Source: Agrypnia vestita (taxonomy: Eukaryota > Arthropoda > Insecta > Trichoptera > Phryganeidae). Taken from it: 64,000 nucleotides of DNA. The translations under genes were made by a program, and so were the position numbers. A model generated the notes under the pieces. That model had not been told where the DNA came from and did no database searches. It saw only the letters and a program-made list of their open reading frames with translations. The stretch spans positions 1 through 64,000 of the forward strand of contig JADDOH010011269.1 in assembly GCA_016648135.1 (NCBI GenBank). The letters are read 5' to 3'. Numbering within the stretch: position 1 is the stretch's first letter; every line of letters begins with the position of its first letter. Shown piece after piece: positions 44,940-54,669 of this stretch.

Positions 44940-46290
44940 TAAATCATTATGTAAATCTAAGATGTATAGGGTCAAAATTATCAATGTTTAAAATCTTTGA
45001 AAAAAATTGACAACATTTTTAAATACCCAAGAGGTGCCATTCTGAACGAAAATTTCTTTTTTTACCATTTTTTTATCATACAAAATAGAAATGACGTAAT
45101 TATAAAATAAATTTAAATAGAAATGCAACTACCCTATTAAACACCATCACTAGATATTCTGACTACGAAAAGAGAGAAATTTTTCTAAGTTATAAAATAA
45201 AAATATCATATTGCTGATTTGCTCGTTTGTAAAAATCAGTCTTTTTACGCTTATTGTGAATTTTCAAAATGCATTCAATTTTATGATTAAAATCTACATT
45301 CTTCAAAAAGGAAAAATATTGAATATTATACTAAAATAAATGACACATTTTCATGGCCACTGTATTGCAAACACGAGATCAATTTAGATAGAGGATCAAT
45401 AATATTAAGTTATCAACTTGAATCGAGAGAAAACAAATAATGAAATGTTTAGAACCCCGATAATTCAATACTTGCACCATAAATCAATATATTTTACGTT
45501 ACATAAACACATTATAAAAAACTAATGATGCGCACGCCCAGCTTATTGATTGCACGTGTGGGGTATCATTTGTGTACCTTTTGGAATCCACTTTTATCAT
45601 ATTATGTCGCAAATCCCTAAAACTGGGGAATCCTGCGTATGCTTTCTTCAGTTGGCCACCTTGACATGCGTGTCTAGTTTTAGTTTGTGCTAATTGTTTA
45701 AAATCCCAAAAAATTTAAAAAAAATATGATTATTTTTCTAATTGTAACTGTGTTTCTGTTGTAAAAATGTTAAATTTTCTTTGAAAGAAGTTATTACTGA
45801 TGTTTCTTATTATTACACACATTTATGGACGATTGTGTTTCTAATAACTGCACTGTGCATTGGCCCAAGTCGAAAAAGGCAGAATCAAAAGTAAAAATCG
45901 AGTAAAGATTTAAAGGCATTTTAAAAATTAAAAAAATTAAACATTTTCGATTACGGCAATCCAAATGTGACAAAATGTTAAAAATAATTTGATTTTTTCA
46001 CAAGTGAGAAAATCGGCTACTTTAGTAATAGAATGTCACGATCTTTGCATCAGCATAATAAATATGCTGATGCAAAGATGCAGAAAAAACGGTTTCTTGA
46101 AATAAGCAAAAATACATAAATTTTTCTTAAATTTAATAGATTTTTAACGAATTTCAAAATTGCAAAGTGTATTTTTGTTTCCTTGAATTTTGAATTAACG
46201 GGGTTCTGCATAAATCGAAATGTTTTTCTACTGTAGGTTCCACTGTAATACAAAATGCATTATTAATTTTTTGATACATATCATATTTAC
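44940..46290. other. AT-rich stretch with one strong small hairpin
   Basis: A perfect 17-bp-arm hairpin lies at 46041-46079 (ATCTTTGCATCAGCATA, 5-nt loop, inverted copy). AACCCCGATAATTCAA near 45453 and TGAATTAACGGGGTTCTG near 46190 look like the two ends of another degenerate pogo-type element of about 750 bp. No gene is seen. Confidence 0.5.
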
Positions 46291-46292
46291 AA

Positions 46293-46937
46293 AACCGGTC
46301 GTGTGCCAAACCGCAGATTTGCGCAAAAACTTTTGTACCCTCTGTGTGCCAAACCGCAGATCTGCGCTACCTAGACAGGTATGCGAATTCGGCCTATTTT
46401 ACCTGTGTTTATGAGTTTTTAAAGCTTATTCTTTGTTGTATCTTAAGTTTTTGAATGAATGTATGAGTTCTATTTGTCAAGTAACCTCATTTGCCACGCA
46501 AACCGGACAAAAAATCATTCCAAATGTCGTCTTCGAACCGCGTATTAATTGTGTTATTTATCTGTTAAAAAAATTTTAAAAAGTGTTAAAATTAAGTATT
46601 TTTATATTCTTTGATATATTTAGAATGAAAATATTGAAATACAATTATCTTTAGTGTTATTGCTTCCATGGTTTTATTCGATAAACATGTGCGTACATTT
46701 CCGACAGTAAATTTCATTACTTACTTTCATAATTAATAAATAAGTAATTATTGTACAAGTAATTATTGAAGTCTGTATATTGAGAAACCAGAAACTGTAA
46801 CTTCTTAGCGATTATTGTTGATTTTTACATGAATATAACCATCAGGAAAAGGGTCTAAAAAACAGAAATCGTGCGCAAAATTGCGCAGTAGATAGGGTAT
46901 ATTCCGCATTACGTACGGCTGACACACGACCGGTTAA
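46293..46937. mobile_element. Unclassified element with AACCGGTCGTGTG inverted ends
   Basis: The left end AACCGGTCGTGTGCCA and right end GGCTGACACACGACCGGTT are inverted. The left end is followed by two direct copies of GTGTGCCAAACCGCAGAT (about 46300 and 46345), and both ends carry GCGCAAA/GCGCA motifs. No coding region. The target duplication is not clear. Confidence 0.6.
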
Positions 46938-47126
46938 TCAATCATCTTCTTTTAAAACAAGACCCTGAACAGTAACATACTTGACCGCTAGCCCACATTT
47001 AAATGTTCATAGTTTATGTGAATGTACAGCAAATAATGTTTCCACATCATATTCCCACAGTAACACACAACCAAAGGTCCACAACGCATGTACCAACAAA
47101 ATGAGAGGCCTTATTAATATATATAG

Positions 47127-47556
47127 ATATACAGGGTTATTTGAAAAACATTAATAACCTCGCAGAACTAGATTCCTGCCTTTATTAAGAGTCGAAAATG
47201 TTCAAGCTATCATATCGATTACAAAAAATTCATTTGTTTCAGTACAAGTTAAATAAAATGATAAAAACCCCAAAAATATTCCAATTGGAATGTTTTCCAA
47301 TTGGAATACGAAGGTTTTTATTTGACTTGTATTAAAGAGAATTAATTTTTCATATTCAATATAAGTTACTGTAATAATAGTCCAACGTTTCACAAAAAAT
47401 AAGTCAGAAATATTGAAAAAAAAAATGCAAACTTTGATGTGCATATCTCCTTAACTAATGATATTAGGTCATTATAGCTTGAACATTTTCGACTCATAAT
47501 CAAGGCAGGAATATAGTCCTGCAAGGTAATTAATGTTTTCCAAATAATCCTGTATA
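47127..47556. repeat. Palindromic element family A, copy 10 (internal deletion)
   Basis: The left end ATACAGGGTTATTTGAAAAA and the right end TTTTCCAAATAATCCTGTAT are inverted. Part of the left half, between CAAGCTATCATATCGATTAC and the core, is missing. Confidence 0.75.
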
Positions 47557-47559
47557 TAT

Positions 47560-49235
47560 ATTAACAACAAAAAATTACGGTAAAAATGTTTTGCAAGAGA
47601 AATTCAAATTTCGCCTGCATGTCACCAATAATGGTGAATTTGCGACGCACATGTTACAAATTTACCATCCGGACCATTCATAAGAACCTGACATGAAAGA
47701 TGTATTATCTAATCTATAATTAGGAAGAGGTTTTGATCTCATATCAGAGATTTGGCAGTGAAGGTTAGATTATTTAAGTCAGTCATTCAACTAAGTGCAC
47801 AAATAACAATGGTGGGCGAAAGATAGCTCCGCACCCAAATCTACAATGTCCTTACACAACTTGCAACACATGTTGCATCATTAGTGTGAATGCAGAAGTC
47901 TATATATCACGACTTAGCGGGAATTATGTGTAGTCCAAAATTTTAATCTAATGAGTCATTCAATCTCGTATTGACCTGCCTAACACAAATCAATCTCTGA
48001 ATTTATGAAAATAAATCTTGCATCAAGAAGATTCTAAAAATAACTTTTTAAAAATGAAACTGCAAAAGCAGTTGTAAAAGTTGCCAGTACATGTATAAAT
48101 AAAACAACCATAATGCCTTATGGCTGTCAAATTACAAATATATTATAAAATTTAGGCTTTTTTACTACAAACACAGCTTTGAGCATTGACCGTACCTAAT
48201 TTAATATATTTTAAATCCGATATTTAAACCATTTCAAATGTAATTTGGCACAATTTCATAGGATTATCACGATTTCTAGAAAATTAATTTTGAAAATTTT
48301 ATACTGAAAATCCCGACTTTTTGAAAATTTTTAGTACAAGTCGAACAAGACTAATATTTTACATTGTCATGTCAAGATACATCAAAAGTAAATATGCATC
48401 GTAGAATTTGATTATAGTCAATTAAGTAAGTGTAAATATTTTCAAGTTGCAACATTCTTAAATTAGCTTAGTTATAAAATCGAAAATCTCAAAAAATATG
48501 ACTTTATGTCGATTGTCTTTTTATCAAAAATAATTTGGTAAATTGGTAATTTTTATTACAAATCAAGTGAGCTGTTTTATTTATTGTAGTCTTACGCAAT
48601 TTAGTCTTTTCGAATAATATCAAGTCAATCCTTTAAAATATACTATTTTCACTTTCGTAAAATTATTAATATTAAATGCACAAATAAAACTATTAACATT
48701 ATAATAAACGATATTGTGAAACTCATGTAATTAATTATATTTATTATTTCATATGAAAAAGAACACACTCGAAAAAATTGTGGCCACAATAAAGTATGTA
48801 GTAAAAAAATTAAGTAAATAAATTCTAAGACTTCTTTGTAAAGATTTAAGAAGTTTGAAAAATCCTAATATTATGACATTTTCTTATATTATAATTTTAT
48901 GTGCGACTATTTAAAATGGCACATTGAAAAACACGCTGAGATTGCTTTAAAATGCAAAATGAGCGGTTGTGAGAAAGATTGTATATTTTATAAAGATGCC
49001 CACCAAATCACTGATCGACAGTGATTTGTCAATACCAAATCTAATATACCGACGCTTTGACTGCCGATTCCATACTGAGGTCACGCTGTCTTGCATTCCA
49101 GCCAATCGCATGACAGTGGTCCATTAATATATTTATGTTTGCGTATTATACACCAACTAATCAATGTAATTGAAGTGTATCCTTGTATGGTGGCAATTAT
49201 AGCCTCTCAGCACCGAGTAACCGTCAAACTAAAAA
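47560..49235. other. AT-rich stretch downstream of the zinc-ribbon exon
   Basis: No further gene is supported. A short minus-strand frame at about 48955-49075 follows an AG and is open for 43 codons, but has no domain and could be chance. Confidence 0.45.
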
Positions 49236-49239
49236 ATAT

Positions 49240-49577
49240 CTAATGCACAGGTGTCGACTCTTCCTTCCATCCAACGAAGAAACCTTCGGTCTGATGCTGT
49301 TCAAAGCAGTTGGTCTTGCAGAGAGGCACGGAGCACTGCTGGCACATGAAGCGAGTGTCTCTCCGCTTGCCCGCGCGCCAACAGAACCGGCAGGAGCGCT
49401 GCGGATACTTTTTCTTACCATCTTCCTTCTGGGGTATGGTGATAATGGTGTGCTGGGCGGAGAGCAGGTTCCCCGACGAGGGCTGGCCGCCCGACAAACG
49501 AGCCGAGGAGAGCTTTCCGTGCGTCATGGGCCACGAGGCGCGAACGATGTTCGGTAAATCGACAGTGTTCGCACCAT
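49240..49577 (-). CDS. BTB gene, alternative terminal exon: piggyBac-type zinc ribbon
   Basis: The acceptor GGCGTGGTTTCAG (49578-49579) is followed by two bases that complete an Asp codon with the shared exon's G, then 111 codons to TAG at 49240. After a Ser/Pro-rich start, the exon encodes SCRFCWRAGKRRDTRF, MCQQCSVPLC and KTNCFEQHQTEG: CX2C-X12-CX2C-X4-C-X3-C-x-x-x-H. That is the cysteine-rich zinc ribbon found at the C-terminus of piggyBac-type transposases (DDE_Tnp_1-like zinc ribbon), including TRxxCxxCxVxLCxxxCFxxxHT. GC content is far above the surroundings. No transposase catalytic domain is nearby, so it looks domesticated as an isoform end. The protein would be about 438 residues. 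Confidence 0.85.
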
Positions 49578-49579
49578 CT

Positions 49580-50490
49580 GAAACCACGCCCGGCATTTTC
49601 AATTTGTTATTCAAATCAATTATAAAGACAATCGCTGTTTCTATGGCAGCTAAAATAATTATTTAAAAAATAAGTGCTTGTTGCTCATCACTTTTCATCT
49701 ATTTTGTACCAAGTCAGAGTTTATTTAAGCGGTACTAATATCACCATAGATAATATATTTGAGGGTTTGTATATTTATATCTCTAAGAAACCTTTTTTTG
49801 CATTTCAATACAACACTACCCTCCTATTACAACGCACAATGCTAAATGTGTTATTTTAAAGCAAAATGAAGACTGCATTTTCAGGTTCCATTTAGCACAT
49901 AAAACCTTCTCAACTGTAATTTATTTCTCTAATAAATGCCCAATATAATATATGTAGGTATTAGTAAATGGGATATCACAAAGTATAAGTAATAAAATAT
50001 TAAAAAGCATTCTTATAAAAATAACTGGAAATATCTCGTTAAATAGAGGTATCCGTTTACGGTATAAACAACATAGTGATTAGTGATATATCTTAACAAA
50101 TTGAAAATGCCTTTACGTTTGTTTCATCAGGTGTACAGAACAAAAATTAAGTAAAATATCCGTTTTGTTATAACAAAGATCGCGCAAGGAAAAGCCGAAA
50201 ATGCAGTGTGGATATTAAAAAAAATGTGCGGTTAAAATACTAAAGCAATAAAATAAATTATTTAGCCATGCAATAATAAACATCATGCACGTGTAGGAAC
50301 TATGAAACCTAATATTTAATATCTAAACTAGAAGGAAATGAACAAATACTTCTAAAATAAATGCTGCATATTACAAAAATATTAATAAAAAGCCAAGCAC
50401 AAAAAAATATTTCAAAATACCAAAGAAATCAAGAAAATCAGCTTTAAAATAAAAGATGTCAATAACGAAAAGCAAAAGTTAAATAAAAAA
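49580..50490. other. Intron before the zinc-ribbon exon
   Basis: AT-rich, with no additional exon or element recognised. Confidence 0.6.
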
Positions 50491-50493
50491 TAC

Positions 50494-51121
50494 CTTCTTG
50501 ATCCAGTCTCGGTGATTCCGGCATTTGACGATTTTCACTCTCACTTCTTCTTTCGTAGGTAATCACTGACTTCGGCAAGCTGTCTTCGAAGGTATCGTTG
50601 TCTGGCTCTTCCTTTTTTATGTCGCTTACAATGTCCACTGTATTATTCTCTTGAATCACCGAGTTATTCCGTATCTCGTGATACGGATTGCTTCTCTCGG
50701 TTTTCTTGTTTCCGTGATCATTGGCCAGCGACTCAAACAAGTTAACATTCGGTGGAGCAGTGTCGTTTCTTAACTTTGTATCGAAATTTTTGACAGATAT
50801 GCTTCCGCGCTGGTAATTATTTATTATCTTGTGCCTGTTTAGTATTTGCTTTTCCCTTAGTTTAATTCGCTTCTCTGGATTCGCTGCTTCTCTAATATCG
50901 GAGTTGAAATTGTTGGTAATGAATTCTTCAGATTTTCTCTTGAGTGCAGCTAGTCTTAAACTATTGAGAAGTTCCATTTGATTGTGCGAGTTGTCTGGAG
51001 GTTGGCTAAGATTGTCAGCCGAGTCAGTAGTGGTCTCTTGAGCATTGTGTATATCATTGTTTACTGATGATATTGTGGGTGAAGTATTTTTATGAAGTTC
51101 TTCGCAGTTCTCTTCATCGCT
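50494..51121 (-). CDS. BTB gene, shared exon 3: disordered linker
   Basis: The exon starts after CCATATTTTCAG (51122-51123), enters in phase 0, and encodes 209 codons plus one G before the donor GTATTT (50493-50491). The sequence is hydrophilic, rich in Asn, Ser, Glu and Lys, with basic patches (KRKSEEF, NPEKRIKLREKQ) that could be nuclear-localisation signals and an IKKEEPD motif that fits the SUMO-acceptor consensus. No folded domain is seen. Its phase-1 end matches every terminal exon downstream, so it is the common splice donor for the variable C-termini. Skipping the donor would read 11 more codons to a stop. Confidence 0.88.
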
Positions 51122-51615
51122 CTGAAAATATGGAATTGGTGATAATGTATGCTCACAACTCTATTAAGTGAGTATTCATTAGCATTTTAGTGTATAATTA
51201 TTCCCATAATAATTGACTTTTTTAACCTACTTTGGATAGTATTGTCAAATGCAAAAATAATAAAAAAAACAATTCTGGAAAAAAGTTATAAAACGAAACA
51301 AGAGTCTTTACTTTAATGACAGCCTGCATAGAATACAACATTACCATAACATATCGAGCTAGAGCAAGACACATATAAGTTAAGTGCTGGTTTAGTCAGT
51401 TAAAAACACTAACCTATGATTTGCAAACGTGTCTTTAAACAAGAGGAAGATTATCTTGATGTTTAAATAGGAAATCATTTATGAAATAAACATAAAGTTC
51501 AAAGGAGATAAATGAGTAAGTGAAAAAAATTATGTTTCGTTCAATGGCTCTCATTTGTTTTAACATAACTGGTAGACAATAAAACTCGTCAAATTAGAAC
51601 CCATATAATTCATTA

Positions 51616-51832
51616 GTAATGGTATTTTAACCAATAACAAACACACTAATAGTTTTTGAGATTTTTTATCTGATTGTGTCAATGATTGCAAACCAATTTT
51701 TCATAATTAGGCAACCATCGGCACTAGACAACAGTTATATCTTAGTTACCAATCAAGGGTACGACCAGATACAAATCCTAAATAACTAAAATGTACTGAA
51801 AATAACCGGTTAAAATAATGGTTTGACTATCA
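51616..51832. mobile_element. MITE with TTAACCGGTTA ends, copy 2
   Basis: It has GTAATGGTATTTTAACCAAT on the left and AATAACCGGTTAAAATAATG on the right. The interior matches 18285-18492. It lies in a BTB-gene intron. Confidence 0.68.
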
Positions 51833-52102
51833 CTATAATTCATAATACAAAATTTTTAGAACACACAAGTCCCAAAATGTCAATTTATTAGTTTTATTAA
51901 TGTTTTATAATATAAAATATGGAACTAAATAAACAGTGATATAAATAAATTTAAAAATAACCCCAGTAATAGAGAAGTTTACTAATCTTTTTTCAATGAA
52001 TTGAAATGAAAATTTTAGTTAAATTGAACAAAAGCCTGAAAGCAAAATGGTAATTAATGTACTATTAGAAAAAAATATAATCTTATTTTGTTGTTTGTTG
52101 TA

Positions 52103-52375
52103 GCCGGGCCTCGTGATCGAGGATCCCCTCGCCATTCTCACTTGGTTATTATTGGTGCGCCTCTCATGAGCTTTGTGATGGGAAAATAGCTCTATTCAAT
52201 TGGCGCACTCTCTTCTGTATATTTTACATAGAAAGGTGTCAGTTTGCATTGGTCGGTACCGTTGACGCATGGTTGCGGCTCGCTGCTCATTTTTTTTATT
52301 ATTTTAAGTCTGCATTAAAGAACGAAATAAGCAACGCCTATTTTATTTCAACCCTTCATGTCTGACAATATAACA
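52103..52375. repeat. LTR-like segment in a BTB-gene intron
   Basis: The segment opens TGTAGCCGGGCCTCGTGATC and closes TGTCTGACAATATAACA, giving TG...CA ends, and contains ATTAAAGAACGAAATAAG (polyA-signal-like) in its last third. It is GC-richer than the intron. No partner LTR was found and a target duplication is not evident. Confidence 0.4.
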
Positions 52376-52474
52376 GAGATTATCCTTATGATCATTGCTA
52401 TTATTCAAAACTCTTATGGCAGAACTGAAATTAGAAATTCATTTAAATGGCCCTTTGCTAAATAAAATGCTTAC

Positions 52475-52620
52475 ATGTTTATTAGTTAGTCCCTTGATCT
52501 CTAGGGTTTCTGCTGTATTGATGAACCCAGCGAGGTCTTCCTGCCGAACACTCACTTCCCCATTGTACATAAAGTGAATGAGATCTCTCATGGCACGGAG
52601 CGAAACGTCACGAAGCACCA
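52475..52620 (-). CDS. BTB gene, shared exon 2: second half of BTB domain
   Basis: The exon follows GTAATTTCAG (52621-52622) and ends at CAT/GTAAGC. It completes a Val codon and encodes [20 protein letters not shown], then [20 protein letters not shown] and IKGLTNKH. These are the conserved helices and the FMYxGEVxVxQ signature of insect BTB (ttk/mod(mdg4)/lola group) domains, which form dimers and higher assemblies. Alternative donors nearby would add stops, so this donor is well supported. Confidence 0.92.
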
Positions 52621-52639
52621 CTGAAATTACAGCGTACAC

Positions 52640-53325
52640 AAAATAACATTAAATGACAAACAATTGAAAACATTAAAAAGGCATTTAATTATTGATTGCT
52701 GTTGTTAGACCCTATAATAGTAATTTTTTGGAAATTGTTAAGGCAAGGTATAATAGCCGGCAAACATCTTGAGCAACGGCTTCAGCTGCGCAGAAGACAA
52801 ATTTTGGGTCTCGGAGGCGAGGTAGTATGGAGTGTACATGCACAAACTGTCCCCTACTACGCCGAAAATTGTTCATGATGTTTGACGGCTACTGTGCTGC
52901 ATATGTTTTGAAATAAAAGATTGTTGAAGATATGTCAAACACTATACGACGTACAGCAAATCATGTACTTCGTCACAAGACATTCAAAATAGGCACTAAA
53001 TATATTCAGAGAACTTGATTGTATTAACCTCACTTTTACATCCATATTATCATTATTTTCACTGTCTAATAGTTCAAGTAAAAACATATTCTATATAATG
53101 TTTCAATTTCAACTGTATCTTAAAATGAACACAATATTATTGTATATAAATAAATTAAAAATGTAATCACTATACAAAAATTGTGTATCCAATGATCGCT
53201 TAAGTTATTTTTAGCAGCTGTGATTACAATAAAAATCAACTAAAACATCCTACTACCGTTTGTTGTTCACTTTTGAGCGAAGTAATTCAGTAACAAAAGT
53301 TTATTTTTTAATCAAAACAGGGTGA
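52640..53325. other. Intron 1 of the BTB gene
   Basis: A segment of higher GC (about 52740-52880) has an open plus-strand frame but no recognised family. The rest is AT-rich. Confidence 0.5.
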
Positions 53326-53330
53326 CTCAC

Positions 53331-53535
53331 CGATGGGATGCTGACAAGGATTTAACTGAAACATCCGTTTGAAGTACGGGGAACATATCGACAGAACGAC
53401 CCTGTGAGCTTGCAAAAGCTGTCCGTCACACGCAAGAGTAACATCCACGAACTCCCCGCTATCTAGAAGGCTCGCGAATCCATTGGAGAGATTCCCGTGA
53501 AAGTTTTTCCACGATAAAGAAAATTGTTGCTCCAT
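53331..53535 (-). CDS. BTB gene, shared exon 1: start and first half of BTB domain
   Basis: I start at the ATG complementary to 53533-53535, giving MEQQFSLSWKNFHGNLS, because family members begin within a few residues of QFxLxWNNF and no upstream in-frame ATG was found. It continues through DVTLACDGQLLQAHRVVLS and CSPYFKRMFQLNPCQHPI to the donor CG/GTGAGT. Together with exon 2 this makes a complete BTB domain of about 117 residues. BTB proteins of this group are nuclear factors in chromatin organisation and transcription. The best relative I recognise is mod(mdg4), but it may be a paralogue, so no symbol is given. Confidence 0.93.
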
Positions 53536-53559
53536 TTCATCTGAGTATCCGGCAAACAA

Positions 53560-53840
53560 TTAGCAGCCAAAATATAAAAGCTCCACTGTCTACCCAAACA
53601 TCGCACGGCTTAAAGTATTAGCAAATACATGGTAACTCAGAATCGACGAACAGTTTTTAAACTTAAATTGTATCGTTGGAACAAAAGCGAAAAGGTAAAA
53701 AGAACAATTCCTGATTATGACCAAAATAACAACAAAACGAAGCTGACATTGCACACGCGCTGCAACAGCGACATCTGTGAAGAGACGCGTCTTTGCAAAA
53801 GGGGCCGCATAGACGTCGCGAATTTACAATAAGCAAACAA
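53560..53840 (-). promoter_or_regulatory. Probable 5' UTR/promoter region of the BTB gene
   Basis: The first coding exon is preceded (higher coordinates) by a GC-richer stretch at about 53755-53825 (ACGCGTCTTTGC, CGCATAGACGTCGCG) that contrasts with the AT-rich surroundings. No TATA box or initiator could be assigned with confidence. The placement rests on position and composition only. Confidence 0.35.
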
Positions 53841-54124
53841 AAATGGTCTTTATGGAAAAGACATTTAAGACTATTTTAAAAAGACATAAATTATTGCCAT
53901 TATGAAAATTACGTACTGTTGAGTATGTAATTAAAATTAAGTGGTTTGAATTTTAGAAGGCGTCAGTAACCAAATAAATATTGATCGCAATCAACCCTAA
54001 AAATATTATTTTATATTTATGTGCATAAAAGAAAATCACGCGCGAAATTGAATCGTGTGTTAAAAATATTAATTTCTTTCGTATATTTTTATGTTATGTG
54101 AACAAATGCAAACTGTCAGAAGCT

Positions 54125-54376
54125 ATATTACAGAAGAAGCTATGGATAAAGCGACTCGAAGCATTTGAGATGTGGATTTACAGAAGAATACTCAAAATAA
54201 ACTAGATAGACAGATCAAGATAAATAATAGATATTTCATAGAGATGAAGCTATTTTTTAAATTTATCTTCTTTAATTGTAAATTTAGCTTAGGAAGGCCA
54301 AAATTAAGATGGAGTGACAACGTCCTCAAAGACATCTCTGCCTTAAGCTTCGAAACTGGAGAGAGCTGGCACTAGA
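54125..54376 (+). pseudogene. Non-LTR retrotransposon C-terminal fragment
   Basis: Frames read LWIKRLEAFEMWIYRRILKI, then a stop, and finally GRPKLRWSDNVLKDISAL. This is the KRLEaFEMWxYRRmLkI ... GRPxLRWxDdvxkDl region of a common insect LINE. A related end piece (AGTGGAGGAAGATTATTGAG, encoding KWRKIIEEAKTYQGL) is at about 54610-54660. Confidence 0.8.
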
Positions 54377-54404
54377 CCAATTCTTTCATTCACATAATAA
54401 TAAT

Positions 54405-54468
54405 AATAATAATTGGATAATTTGTATAGCGCCGTTTACGCGAAATACTCACCTCAAGGGCGCATATT
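54405..54468. repeat. TATAGCGCCGTTT...AAGGGCGC short repeat, copy 2
   Basis: AATAATTGGATAATTTGTAT, AGCGCCGTTTACGCG and CTCACCTCAAGGGCGC match 17985-18070. Here it directly follows LINE C-terminal coding, which supports a link to LINE 3' ends. Confidence 0.6.
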
Positions 54469-54669
54469 CTTTATCATTGTTTTTTATTTAGTTTTTTTTT
54501 TATTACCAGCTTCGATAAAACTTTACTGGTCATACTCACGAATATTTTTTTGATATTATATAAAAAAAAATTAAAATTGTACTGTATGTTTCCCAAAAAA
54601 AAAAAAGATGAGTGGAGGAAGATTATTGAGGAGGCCAAGACCTACCAAGGGTTGTAGTGCCAAGAGTGA

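Noticed and set aside
45520..45680. Minus-strand frame of about 52 codons after an AG, in the phase of the BTB terminal exons (GQLKKAYAGFPSF...)
   Set aside because: The acceptor lacks a pyrimidine tract, there is no finger or known domain, and frames of this length arise by chance.
47570..47700. AG followed by VLMNGPDGKFVTCASQIHHYW on the minus strand, resembling part of a finger
   Set aside because: The frame is not in the required phase and stops after about 21 codons; no CX8C layout.
48955..49075. Minus-strand 43-codon frame just past the zinc-ribbon exon
   Set aside because: Short, hydrophobic, without a domain; the AG in front is weak.
49183..49666. Plus-strand frames of 118-124 codons
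   Set aside because: They are antisense shadows of the GC-rich zinc-ribbon exon.
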